NCBI GenBank assembly: GCA_020637195.1
Contig: JACJWK010000027.1
Span: 1 to 33,369 of the forward strand
Source of the DNA: Microthrixaceae bacterium
GTDB taxonomy: Bacteria > Actinomycetota > Acidimicrobiia > Acidimicrobiales > DATDAH01
Direction of reading: 5' to 3'
DNA length: 33,369 nucleotides
Position numbers and translations under genes: made by a program. The notes beneath the pieces are model-generated. The model was not told where the DNA came from and did no database searches. It saw nothing but the letters and a program-made list of their open reading frames with translations. Every line of letters begins with the position of its first letter. The stretch's first letter is position 1. This document shows, one piece after another, positions 15,114-22,155 of this stretch.

Positions 15114-15992
15114 GTGCCGTCGGCCTCGCCACCGACCTTCCACCACCGGGACTTCGCCGTCGAGGACCTGGTGGCGGCCAAGGGCGACACCCGCGTCTCG
15201 GTCTGCCTCCCCGCGCGCGACGAGGAGGCGACCGTGGGCGCCATCGTCGACGCCATCCGCACCCGCCTGGTGGACGACGTCGCCCTCGTCGACGAGCTGT
15301 TGGTGGTCGACGACCACTCGTCGGACCGCACCGCGGCGGTCGCCGCCGACGCGGGCGCCGCGGTCGTGCACACGACCGACGGCCAGGGCAAGGGCGAGGC
15401 GCTGTGGACCTCGATGCTGGCGTCGAAGGGCGACGTGGTGGTGTGGTGCGACGCCGACGTGCGCGAGTTCGACCTCGCCTTCGTCACGGGCCTGCTCGGC
15501 CCCCTGCTCACCCGGCCGGGCATCGGCTTCGTCAAGGGCTTCTACGAGCGGCCCCTCAACGACCGCCAGGAGGGTGGCGGCCGGGTCACCGAGCTGGTGG
15601 CCCGGCCCCTCATCGCCCTGCTGTTCCCCGAGCTGGCCGGGATCGTGCAGCCCCTGTCGGGCGAGTACGCGGGCCGGCGCGAGGTGCTCGAGCGCCTGCC
15701 GTTCGTCCAGGGCTACGGCGTCGACCTCGGCCTGCTGGTCGACGTCGTTCGGCTCGTGGGCCCCGAGGGCATCGCCCAGGTGGACCTGGGCGTCCGCTAC
15801 CACCGCAACCGGCCGCTGGCCGAGCTCTCCCCCCAGGCCGTCGAGGTGATGGAGGCGGCGCTGCGCCGTGCCGGCGTCGAGACCGACCCCCGCCCCGAGC
15901 TGGCCCGCCCCGGCGACGCGCCGCTGGCGCTCGAGCTGGGCGAGCGCCCGCCCCCGCTCGAGTCACCCGCCTACCGCCGCCCCGCCCCCTGA
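15114..15992 (+). CDS. gpgS: Glucosyl-3-phosphoglycerate synthase
   Basis: The product is 292 residues from GTG 15114. GpgS transfers glucose from a nucleotide sugar to 3-phosphoglycerate, the first step to glucosylglycerate and, in mycobacteria, to methylglucose lipopolysaccharides. It is a GT-A fold enzyme (GT81). Features are VSVCLPARDEEATVGAIV at the start, LLVVDDHSSDRTAAVA, the metal-binding CDADV (about residues 112-116), GFVKGFYERPL, the acceptor region ELAGIVQPLSGEYAGRREVLERLPFVQGYGVDLGLLVD, and YHRNRPLAEL. An ATG at 15105 is also in frame and gives three more residues. I prefer the GTG because the ATG lies inside the predicted -10. The matching phosphatase GpgP is not recognised nearby. 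Confidence 0.88.
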   Translation: MPSASPPTFHHRDFAVEDLVAAKGDTRVSVCLPARDEEATVGAIVDAIRTRLVDDVALVDELLVVDDHSSDRTAAVAADAGAAVVHTTDGQGKGEALWTSMLASKGDVVVWCDADVREFDLAFVTGLLGPLLTRPGIGFVKGFYERPLNDRQEGGGRVTELVARPLIALLFPELAGIVQPLSGEYAGRREVLERLPFVQGYGVDLGLLVDVVRLVGPEGIAQVDLGVRYHRNRPLAELSPQAVEVMEAALRRAGVETDPRPELARPGDAPLALELGERPPPLESPAYRRPAP

Positions 15993-16003
15993 ACCGTCCG
16001 CGT

Positions 16004-17446
16004 TCAGGCGTGCACCGGGGGGCGACGGTCGGCCCACGGCGCCGCCGCCTCGAGCTGCGACGCCACCCGCACCAGCAGGTCCTCACGGCCGGCGGCCGCC
16101 ACGAGTTGGACGCCGATGGGCAGGCCGTCGGCGTTCCAGTGCAGCGGCAGTGAGACCGCGGGCTGGCCGGTGGTGTTGAACGGCGCGGTGAACGGGACGA
16201 TCTCGGCCGAGCGGAACAGGCCCACGAGCGGGTTGTCGGGGGTGCCGGAGAACTGGCCGAGCGGCGGCGGCGGCTCGGGGATGGTCGCGGTGAGGAGCAG
16301 GTCGAACCCGTCGGCCCACCACGACGCCACCCGCCGGGTGAAGCCGTGGAGGTACTCGATGGCGGCCAGGTAGTCGGTGGCCGACACCGCGCGGCCGGCC
16401 TCGGCCAGCGCCCACGTGCCCGCCTCGACGTCGTCGGCGGTGACCGGCGTGCCGACGGCCGCGCCGAGGCGGTCCAGGTCGCGCGCCACCCAGGCGTTGT
16501 ACGCGTTGATGAAGTAGGGCACGAACCCCTCGTCGTCGAGGGCCGCCGGCGACGACTCCTCGACCCGGTGGCCGAGCGACTCCAGCAGCCGGGCGGCGCC
16601 CTCGACGGCGGACACGACGTCGGGGTGCGGGTCGCTCGCGAGGCTGGGGGCCCCGAGCCGCCACCCGATGCGCAGCGCACCCGGATCGACGCCGAGCTCG
16701 TCGACGTAGGGCCGGGCGGGAGGCGGAGCCGTGTACGGGTCGCCCGGCATCTCGCCCTGCACCGCGTCGAGCAGGGCCGCGGTGTCACGCACGCTGCGGG
16801 TGACCGCGAGGCGGGCGACGAGGCCCCCCCACGACTCCCCCACCTCGGGTCCCAGTGAGTGGCGCCCGCGTGTCGGCTTCAGACCCACGAGGCCGCACTC
16901 GCTGGCGGGGATGCGGATCGACCCGCCCCCGTCGCCGGCGTGCCCGATCGGCACCATGCCCGAGGCCACGGCCGCGGCGGAGCCGCCGCTCGACCCGCCC
17001 GTGGAGCGCTCGGTGTCCCAGGGGTTGCGGGTGGGGCCGTACGTGGCGGGCTCGGTGGTGGGGACCAGGCCCAGCTCGGGGGTGTTGGTGCGGCCGACGC
17101 AGATGAGCCCCGCGGCCCGGAAGCGCTCGGTCAGGTAGGTGTCCCGCTCGGGGCGCCAGTCGTGGTCGCGGAGGAACTTGGTGCCCCCGTAGTAGGGGTC
17201 GCCCGCGCTGTAGCCGTCGAGGTCCTTCAGCACGAAGGGGACGCCCCGGAACGGGCCGTCGGGCACGTCGCCGTCCGCCTCGGCGCGCGCCCGGTCGAAC
17301 CGCTCGTGGATGACGGCGTTGAGCCGGGGATTGAGGCGCTCGATGCGCTCGATGGCGGCGTCGACCAGCTCGCGGGGGCTGGCGTCGCCCGAGCGCACCA
17401 GGTCGGCCTGGGCGGTGGCGTCGAGGAACGCGGTGTCGGACTCCAT
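16004..17446 (-). CDS. Amidase (amidase signature family)
   Basis: The product is 480 residues. The Ser-cisSer-Lys triad of the family is visible: Lys74 in FVLKDLDGY, the cis-Ser within TGGSSGGSAAAVASG (about 152-153), and the nucleophile Ser176 in GDGGGSIRIPAS. The long C-terminal part ends in the usual PFNTTGQPAVSLPLHWNADGLPIGVQLVA. It would hydrolyse a small amide in the cytosol; I see no signal peptide. It is not GatA by context (no gatB or gatC) and the substrate cannot be told. It starts with ATG at 17446, 7 bases after TACGCT, divergent from the small membrane protein gene. It converges with gpgS, leaving 11 bases between the stops. Confidence 0.9.
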   Translation of the reverse strand: MESDTAFLDATAQADLVRSGDASPRELVDAAIERIERLNPRLNAVIHERFDRARAEADGDVPDGPFRGVPFVLKDLDGYSAGDPYYGGTKFLRDHDWRPERDTYLTERFRAAGLICVGRTNTPELGLVPTTEPATYGPTRNPWDTERSTGGSSGGSAAAVASGMVPIGHAGDGGGSIRIPASECGLVGLKPTRGRHSLGPEVGESWGGLVARLAVTRSVRDTAALLDAVQGEMPGDPYTAPPPARPYVDELGVDPGALRIGWRLGAPSLASDPHPDVVSAVEGAARLLESLGHRVEESSPAALDDEGFVPYFINAYNAWVARDLDRLGAAVGTPVTADDVEAGTWALAEAGRAVSATDYLAAIEYLHGFTRRVASWWADGFDLLLTATIPEPPPPLGQFSGTPDNPLVGLFRSAEIVPFTAPFNTTGQPAVSLPLHWNADGLPIGVQLVAAAGREDLLVRVASQLEAAAPWADRRPPVHA

Positions 17447-17453
17447 GGACGTG

Positions 17454-17463
17454 AGCGTAGGGT
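17454..17463. promoter_or_regulatory. Overlapping divergent -10 elements (amidase / small membrane protein)
   Basis: TACGCT on the minus strand (17459-17454) lies 7 bases before the amidase ATG. TAGGGT on the plus strand (17458-17463) lies 9 bases before the ATG at 17473. They share the TA at 17458-17459, so the genes have essentially one melting site. Confidence 0.45.
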
Positions 17464-17472
17464 GTAGGGCAG

Positions 17473-17703
17473 ATGCCCTCGGACGACCTGGAACGCCGAC
17501 GCCGCGACGAGCTCGACCGGCCCCCGATGGCGTGGCTGCCCATCGTCGTCATCGGTGGCCTCGCCCTGTTCGGAGCCTGGTCGCTGTTCACGTTCGTGGT
17601 GGCCACCATCGGGACCCTCGTCAAGCTCACCATCGTCGGCGGCATCGTCGCCCTGGTGATCTGGATCCTGGTCAAGGGCTACCAGGGCCCACCCGACGAC
17701 TGA
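17473..17703 (+). CDS. Small membrane protein, two predicted membrane helices
   Basis: The product is 76 residues. A charged start (MPSDDLERRRRDELDRPP) is followed by two hydrophobic segments at about 19-43 and 47-69 separated by TLVK, and a short tail QGPPDD. I recognise no named family. The layout, charged cytosolic head plus a helical hairpin, is common for small actinobacterial membrane proteins of unknown role. TAGGGC lies close before the ATG but no clear ribosome site is seen. It stands between the divergent amidase and the convergent glycerate kinase gene, so context gives no clue to function. Confidence 0.7.
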   Translation: MPSDDLERRRRDELDRPPMAWLPIVVIGGLALFGAWSLFTFVVATIGTLVKLTIVGGIVALVIWILVKGYQGPPDD

Positions 17704-17742
17704 CCGGCGGGACCCGACCGGCGGGGACGACCGCCGGCCCGT

Positions 17743-18735
17743 TCAACCGCCGAGCGCGGCGAGGTGCTCGGCCACCACCTCGGTGATGCACGCCGCGGTG
17801 TCGGCCCGCGCCCGCTCGTCGCCGAAGCGATCGACCAGCGACACGACCGGCACCCGGTCCTCGACGTCGTCGTACACCTGGCCCACCACCGCCAGCACGG
17901 GGACGGCCAGCTCGGCGGCCAGCTCGGCCACGCCGCCGACCACCTTGCCCTCGAACGAGGCCTCGTCGAGGAAGCCCTCGCCCGTGACGACGAGGTCGGC
18001 GCCCTCGAGGGTCTCGTCGAGCCCCACCTCGTCGGCCACCACCTCGAAGCCGCCCACCAGCCGGGCGCCGGCCGCGGCCAGCCCACCGGCGAGACCGCCG
18101 GCGGCGCCCGCGCCGGGGAGCTGCCGCACGTCGACGCCGTGCTCCTCCTCGTAGACCTGGGCGAGGCGCTCGAGCCGCCGGTGCAGGAGCTTCACCTGCG
18201 CCGGCGTGGCGCCCTTCTGGGGAGCGAAGCGCTCGGCGGCGTCGACGAACGGGATCGTGACGTCGCAGGCGACCACCAGCTCGACGCCGCGGAGGCGCTG
18301 GAGGGGGTACAGCGCCCGGAGGGCGCCGAGACCCCCGTCGGTGGTGGCCGAGCCGCCCACCCCGACGATCACCCGGCGGGCGCCCGCCTCGAGGGCCTCA
18401 CCCACGAGCTCGCCGGTGCCGTAGGTGGACGCGGCCATCGGGTCGTTGCCCTCGGCGCCGCCGACCAGGGTGAGCCCCGAGGCCTGCGCCATCTCGACGA
18501 CCGCGGTCGAGCGGTCGAGCCGCCACGGCGCCTCGACGGGGTCGCCGAGGGGGCCGGTGACGGTCGAGACCCGGTTGGCGCCGCCCAGCGCCTCGAGCAG
18601 CCCTTCGCCCCCGTCGGCCAGCGGCACCTCGTCGCACCGCCAGCCCGCCTCCCAGGCGGCCCGGCCGATCGCGTCGGCCACGGCGGCGGCCGACGCCGTG
18701 CCGCGGAACTTGTCGGGCGCGGCCACGACTCTCAC
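17743..18735 (-). CDS. Glycerate kinase (GlxK/GarK family)
   Basis: The product is 330 residues. It phosphorylates D-glycerate with ATP. Family marks are VRVVAAPDKFRGTASAAAVADAIGRA at the start, PLADGGEGLLEAL, the GVGGSATTDGGLGALRAL loop, and DLVVTGEGFLDEASFEGKVVGGVA near the end. It is somewhat shorter than the roughly 375 residues common in this family, mainly in the middle. The product is 2- or 3-phosphoglycerate depending on class; the sequence alone does not tell me which. If 3-phosphoglycerate, it would feed gpgS encoded nearby. The start is GTG at 18735, 6 bases after CACACT; a longer frame to 18792 is not family-like. It is divergent from otsA. Confidence 0.88.
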   Translation of the reverse strand: MRVVAAPDKFRGTASAAAVADAIGRAAWEAGWRCDEVPLADGGEGLLEALGGANRVSTVTGPLGDPVEAPWRLDRSTAVVEMAQASGLTLVGGAEGNDPMAASTYGTGELVGEALEAGARRVIVGVGGSATTDGGLGALRALYPLQRLRGVELVVACDVTIPFVDAAERFAPQKGATPAQVKLLHRRLERLAQVYEEEHGVDVRQLPGAGAAGGLAGGLAAAGARLVGGFEVVADEVGLDETLEGADLVVTGEGFLDEASFEGKVVGGVAELAAELAVPVLAVVGQVYDDVEDRVPVVSLVDRFGDERARADTAACITEVVAEHLAALGG

Positions 18736-18741
18736 CGGCCC

Positions 18742-18747
18742 AGTGTG
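18742..18747 (-). promoter_or_regulatory. -10 element of a leaderless promoter for glycerate kinase
   Basis: CACACT on the minus strand, 6 bases, then GTG at 18735. The same hexamer occurs before the AlaX gene (7 bases) and the helicase gene (6 bases). Confidence 0.45.
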
Positions 18748-18827
18748 GCCGATGGGCGACCGCCCCGTTCCGGCGCCGGGGCCGCGCCGCACCGACCGCT
18801 CCCGTGGGGCCCCGGCCCGCGGCCGGG

Positions 18828-18833
18828 TAGGTT
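18828..18833 (+). promoter_or_regulatory. -10 element of a leaderless promoter for otsA
   Basis: TAGGTT is followed by 6 bases and the GTG at 18840. No ribosome-site sequence lies between. The -35 region has no clear match. Confidence 0.55.
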
Positions 18834-18839
18834 CGGACG

Positions 18840-20216
18840 GTGGCCGAGCGACCCGTGGTGATCGTGTCGAACCGCGGCCCCGTCTCGTTCCGGCGGGCCG
18901 AGGACGGCAGCCTGGAGGCGAAGCGAGGGGCCGGAGGGCTCGTGTCCGGGCTGGGTCCGCTGGTCGCCGGCACCGAGGCCACCTGGATCGCCGCCGCCCT
19001 CTCCGACGCCGACCGGGAGGCCGCCGCCGGCGGCGTCATCGAGGCCGAGGGCTTCCGCGTCCGGGCGCTGGCGCTCGACCCGGACGACTTCGCGCTGGCC
19101 TACGACGTCGTCGCCAACGCCGTGCTCTGGTTCGTCCACCACGGCCTGTTCGAGACCGCCCGCCGCCCCCGGTTCGACCGGCGCTGGCGCGAGGCGTGGG
19201 CGGCGTACCGCCGCGTCAACGAGGCGTTCGCCGACGCGGTGGTCCGCGACGCCCCGGAGGGCGCCGCCGTGCTCGTGCAGGACTACCACCTGTGCCTGGT
19301 GGCGCCCCGGGTCGCCGAGCAGCGGCCCGACCTCGTGCTGATCCACTTCAGCCACACCCCCTTCGCGCCCCCCGAGCTGCTCCGGGTGCTGCCCGACGAG
19401 CAGGCCCACGAGCTCCTCACGGGGCTCGCGGCCCACCACGCGTGCGGCTTCCACTGCACCCGGTGGGCCGCCGACTTCACGGCCAGCGCCCACGCGGTCC
19501 TGGGCCAGGCACCCCCGACGTTCGTGTCGCCCCTCCCCTCCGATCCCGAGGACCTGGCCGCGGTCGCGGCCTCACCCGCGGGACGGGCCGCCCGCGAGGC
19601 GCTCGCCTCCGAGGTGGGCGATCGCCGGCTCCTCGTGCGGGTGGACCGCATCGAGCTCTCGAAGAACCTGCTGCGCGGCTTCCTCGCCTACGACGACCTG
19701 CTCGCCCAGCACCCCGAGTGGCGCGAGCGCGTCGTGTTCGGCGCGTTCGTCTACCCCTCGCGCGAGGGTCTGCCCGAGTACCTCGCCTACCGCCAGGAGG
19801 TCGAGCGGGTGGTGGCCGACGTCAACCGCCGGTGGGCCACCGACTCCTGGACCCCCGTCCTGTTCGACCCCTCGGACGACTTCCCCCGCTCGGTCGCCGC
19901 GCTCTCCCTCGCCGACGTCTTGTTGGTCAACCCGGTGCGAGACGGGCTGAACCTGGTGGCCAAGGAGGGCACGCTGGTCAGCACCCGCGAGGCGGTGCTG
20001 GCCCTCAGCCCCGAGGCCGGCGTGTGGGAGGAGGTGGGCCACACCGCCCTGCGGGTGCACCCGTTCGACGTGGCCGGCACCGCCGACGCCCTCCACGCGG
20101 CGCTGTCCATGCCCGCAGACGAGCGCCGGGACCGCCATCGGGAGCGTCTGGCCGTGGTGCGGGCCCGGTCGCCGCGCGACTGGCTCGACGACCTGCTGGC
20201 CGCCGCCGGCGCCTGA
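18840..20216 (+). CDS. otsA: Trehalose-6-phosphate synthase OtsA
   Basis: The product is 458 residues, a GT20 glycosyltransferase joining a nucleotide-glucose to glucose-6-phosphate. It opens with VVIVSNRGPVSF and the GGLVSGLGPL phosphate-binding loop. It contains VQDYHLCLVAPRVAEQRPDLVLIHFSHTPF, the donor-site stretch LLVRVDRIELSKNLLRGFLAYD (Arg and Lys that hold the diphosphate), and the signature VNPVRDGLNLVAKEG. The catalytic regions appear intact. The acceptor part reads HACGFHCTRWAADF. The start GTG at 18840 fits a leaderless transcript. The partner phosphatase OtsB is encoded just downstream on the opposite strand, so together they make trehalose as osmolyte or envelope precursor. Confidence 0.93.
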   Translation: MAERPVVIVSNRGPVSFRRAEDGSLEAKRGAGGLVSGLGPLVAGTEATWIAAALSDADREAAAGGVIEAEGFRVRALALDPDDFALAYDVVANAVLWFVHHGLFETARRPRFDRRWREAWAAYRRVNEAFADAVVRDAPEGAAVLVQDYHLCLVAPRVAEQRPDLVLIHFSHTPFAPPELLRVLPDEQAHELLTGLAAHHACGFHCTRWAADFTASAHAVLGQAPPTFVSPLPSDPEDLAAVAASPAGRAAREALASEVGDRRLLVRVDRIELSKNLLRGFLAYDDLLAQHPEWRERVVFGAFVYPSREGLPEYLAYRQEVERVVADVNRRWATDSWTPVLFDPSDDFPRSVAALSLADVLLVNPVRDGLNLVAKEGTLVSTREAVLALSPEAGVWEEVGHTALRVHPFDVAGTADALHAALSMPADERRDRHRERLAVVRARSPRDWLDDLLAAAGA

Positions 20217-20219
20217 CTC

Positions 20220-20303
20220 GGCGCCCGACCCCACCTTCCGACCGCGGCGGCGGGAGCACCACGTGGTGCAGGGGGGCGATCGCGGGGCCCGGCGTCGGGC
20301 GCC
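20220..20303. repeat. Nested inverted repeats between convergent otsA and otsB
   Basis: GGCGCCCGAC at 20220-20229 is repeated inverted at 20294-20303. Between them is a perfect palindrome GCACCACGTGGTGC (20256-20269). This fills the 100-base gap between the stops and may be a two-way terminator, though it has no T-run. Confidence 0.5.
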
Positions 20304-20316
20304 TCGCCGCGGCGTC

Positions 20317-21108
20317 TCAGGCGTCGGCGAGGCGCTGGAGCAGGTCGCGCACGCCCGCGGGGCCGTCGACCACGAGGTCGGCGCGGTCGAGCAGCTCGTC
20401 GGCGGACTCGTCGCTGCGCACCGCCACCCGCAGGGTGGCCCGGCCCTCGTCGGCGAGGTCGTCGAGCTGGGCGAACGCGCTCAGGTCGCCGACGTCGTCG
20501 CCGACGTAGCAGACCGCGTGGACCCCGTTGGCGATGTTGCGCACGGCCGTGCCCTTGTCGACGTCGATGGGCGGATGCAGCTCGTAGGACATGCGGGCGG
20601 GCCGGCACCGCAACCCCGAGCGGGTGGCCTGCGCCTCGGCCCAGTCGTGCACGTCGCCCTCGATCTCGGGGTGGGTGCGGTAGTGGAGGGTGAGCGACAG
20701 GCCCTTGCGCTCGACGAGCATCTCCTTGGGCCCGCGCACCTCGCCGAGCGACGCCACGTCGTCGATGACCTCGCGCCACGCCCCGCCCTGCGGGTGGTCG
20801 AACCGCCGCCCGCCGCTGAGGGCCTCGAGCCCGTAGAGGCCGGTGAGGATCAGCGAGTGCGGCAGCACGTCGAGCAGGAACGCCAGCGGCCGACCGGACA
20901 CGACCGCCACCCGCCCGTAGCGCCGGGTGAGCTGGTCGAGCAGCTCGGGGACGCCGTCGAGGGGCAGCGCCTCGGTGGGGTCGTCGACGATGGGCGAGAG
21001 CGTGCCGTCGTAGTCGATGATGATCGCCGCGTCCTCGGGCGCCTCGACGAAGGGGGCGAGCGCGTCGGGCGGGGACACGCCGAGAGCGGAGGTGTCGCCG
21101 GTCACCAC
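20317..21108 (-). CDS. otsB: Trehalose-6-phosphate phosphatase OtsB
   Basis: The product is 263 residues of the HAD superfamily. Motif I is DYDGTLSPI (Asp32 nucleophile, Asp34 acid/base), motif II lies in VAVVSGRP, and the metal-binding end motif is YVGDDVGDLSAF. The cap has ELHPPIDVDKGTAVRNI, usual for OtsB. It removes phosphate from trehalose-6-phosphate. The start is one of two adjacent GTG codons (21108 or 21105). The gene begins 20 bases after the LytR_C gene on the same strand, so it may be co-transcribed with it and the DUF3263 gene. It converges with otsA. A glucosyl-3-phosphoglycerate phosphatase role cannot be excluded, since some HAD enzymes act on that too, but the OtsB motifs are good. 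Confidence 0.92.
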   Translation of the reverse strand: MVTGDTSALGVSPPDALAPFVEAPEDAAIIIDYDGTLSPIVDDPTEALPLDGVPELLDQLTRRYGRVAVVSGRPLAFLLDVLPHSLILTGLYGLEALSGGRRFDHPQGGAWREVIDDVASLGEVRGPKEMLVERKGLSLTLHYRTHPEIEGDVHDWAEAQATRSGLRCRPARMSYELHPPIDVDKGTAVRNIANGVHAVCYVGDDVGDLSAFAQLDDLADEGRATLRVAVRSDESADELLDRADLVVDGPAGVRDLLQRLADA

Positions 21109-21128
21109 TGGTCTCCGGGGGGTGCCGG

Positions 21129-21677
21129 TCAGCCCGTGGGGGCCTGGGCCAGGTCGGGACCGAGCCAGACCACCACGACGGCGCTCTTGATGTCGAAGCC
21201 GGGATCGGCCGGCAGCGGCTGCACCGCGGTGGGCTGGGCCCCGAGCGTGGCCGCCACCGCCTGGGCGTCCGCCTGGTAGTTCGAGGTGGCGTCCTGGAAG
21301 TAGTAGACGATCGTGGTGGGCGTGGTGGGGGCCGAGCCCTCGGGCGCGATGGCCGAGGTGTAGCCCGCCGACGTGAGGGTGGTGGTGGCCACGCCGGCGG
21401 CACCGCTGACGCCCGAGCCGTTGGCCACGTACACCGGGAGCGACGCCGGGGGCAGCTGGGTGGTGCCCGTGGCCGCGATGGTGTCGTCGGTGGTGTCGGA
21501 GGTGCCGCTGCCGACGCCGCTCGGGACCGTCGTGTCCGAGCTGGGCAGGTCACCGGCGGAGAGCGAGCCGATGCCGCCGTTGTCGAAGCCCTTGCTGAGG
21601 AACAGCAGGCCGATCACGACCGCCGCCCCGATCAGCAGCAGGCCCCGGACCGGCGCCGCTTCAGCTTGGTTGGCCAT
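21129..21677 (-). CDS. Membrane-anchored LytR_C domain protein
   Basis: The product is 182 residues. One membrane helix (about residues 11-28, GLLLIGAAVVIGLLFLS) is followed by a Ser/Thr/Gly-rich linker to about residue 78. A LytR C-terminal domain (about 80-175) then reads LPVYVANGSGVSGAAGVATTTLTSAGYTS, YYFQDATSNYQADAQAVAATLG and AVVVVWLGPD. The domain should face the cell wall. In mycobacteria the LytR_C protein VirR lies next to a DUF3263 gene and affects envelope permeability; the same pairing is seen here. It starts at ATG 21677, 3 bases after the DUF3263 stop. Confidence 0.85.
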   Translation of the reverse strand: MANQAEAAPVRGLLLIGAAVVIGLLFLSKGFDNGGIGSLSAGDLPSSDTTVPSGVGSGTSDTTDDTIAATGTTQLPPASLPVYVANGSGVSGAAGVATTTLTSAGYTSAIAPEGSAPTTPTTIVYYFQDATSNYQADAQAVAATLGAQPTAVQPLPADPGFDIKSAVVVVWLGPDLAQAPTG

Positions 21678-21680
21678 GGC

Positions 21681-21941
21681 TCACCGTCCCGGGTGCTGGC
21701 CGACCGAGGGGCCCACGAACCGGGCCTTGCGGCGCTCGGTGCGGAGCTTGCGCAGTCGGCGGACCACCAGCGGGTCGTACGCCATCGCCTCGGGATCGTC
21801 GAGGAGCTGGTTCAACAGCTGGTAGTAGCGAGTGGGTGACAACTCGAACTGCGAGCGGATCGCGTTCTCCTTCGGTCCGTCCTGGGTCCACCAGGTACGT
21901 TCGAAGTCGAGGATAGACCGATCGCGGTCGCTGAGACCCAT
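21681..21941 (-). CDS. DUF3263 protein
   Basis: The product is 86 residues. The N-terminal 60 residues match the DUF3263 pattern: LSDRDRSILDFERTWWTQDGPKENAIRSQFELSPTRYYQLLNQLLDDPEAMAYDPLVVRRLRKLR. The predicted helix-turn-helix-like part (IRSQFELSPTRYYQLLNQLL) and the basic C-terminus (LRTERRKARFVG) suggest nucleic-acid binding, but no function is established. It is paired with the LytR_C gene after a 3-base gap, an arrangement I know from mycobacteria. Start is ATG 21941; a GTG three bases upstream is possible. Confidence 0.85.
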   Translation of the reverse strand: MGLSDRDRSILDFERTWWTQDGPKENAIRSQFELSPTRYYQLLNQLLDDPEAMAYDPLVVRRLRKLRTERRKARFVGPSVGQHPGR

Positions 21942-22003
21942 CACCCCGCAGCGTGCCACGCCGACGCGCGCCGGACGCGGACCCTCGCCTCCCGGACCCT
22001 CGG

Positions 22004-22009
22004 TACGCT
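22004..22009 (+). promoter_or_regulatory. Possible -10 element for tRNA-Thr
   Basis: TACGCT ends 9 bases before the mature tRNA 5' end. No -35 match is clear. Confidence 0.3.
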
Positions 22010-22018
22010 GGGCCGCCC

Positions 22019-22091
22019 GCCGGGTTAGCTCAGTTGGCAGAGCGCCTCTCTTGTAAAGAGGAAGTCGTCGGTTCGACCCCGTCACCCGGCT
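22019..22091 (+). tRNA. tRNA-Thr, anticodon UGU
   Basis: The 73-base cloverleaf folds with acceptor GCCGGGT/ACCCGGC, D-stem GCTC/GAGC, anticodon stem CCTCT/AGAGG, loop CTTGTAA with anticodon TGT at 22052-22054, T-loop TTCGACC, and discriminator T. One T-stem pair is a mismatch (T-T, the second pair from the outside). The 3' CCA is not encoded. It reads ACA and, by wobble, other Thr codons. The discriminator U is unusual-looking but occurs in bacterial tRNA-Thr. Confidence 0.93.
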
Positions 22092-22143
22092 CTCACCGCC
22101 CGGCGATCCCCGCGGCGGCCCGCGCCGGCGGGAGCGTCGGTGG

Positions 22144-22149
22144 TAGCAA
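22144..22149 (+). promoter_or_regulatory. Possible -10 of a leaderless promoter for the kinase gene
   Basis: TAGCAA is followed by 6 bases and the GTG at 22156. The last base departs from the TAnnnT pattern. Read-through from the tRNA 64 bases upstream is an alternative. Confidence 0.3.
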
Positions 22150-22155
22150 GGTCGG

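Noticed and set aside
13952..16153. A 733-codon plus-strand frame spanning the PLP enzyme, gpgS and amidase ends
   Set aside because: It crosses three well-supported genes in the wrong frame and is Arg/Gly/Pro-rich without any family resemblance.
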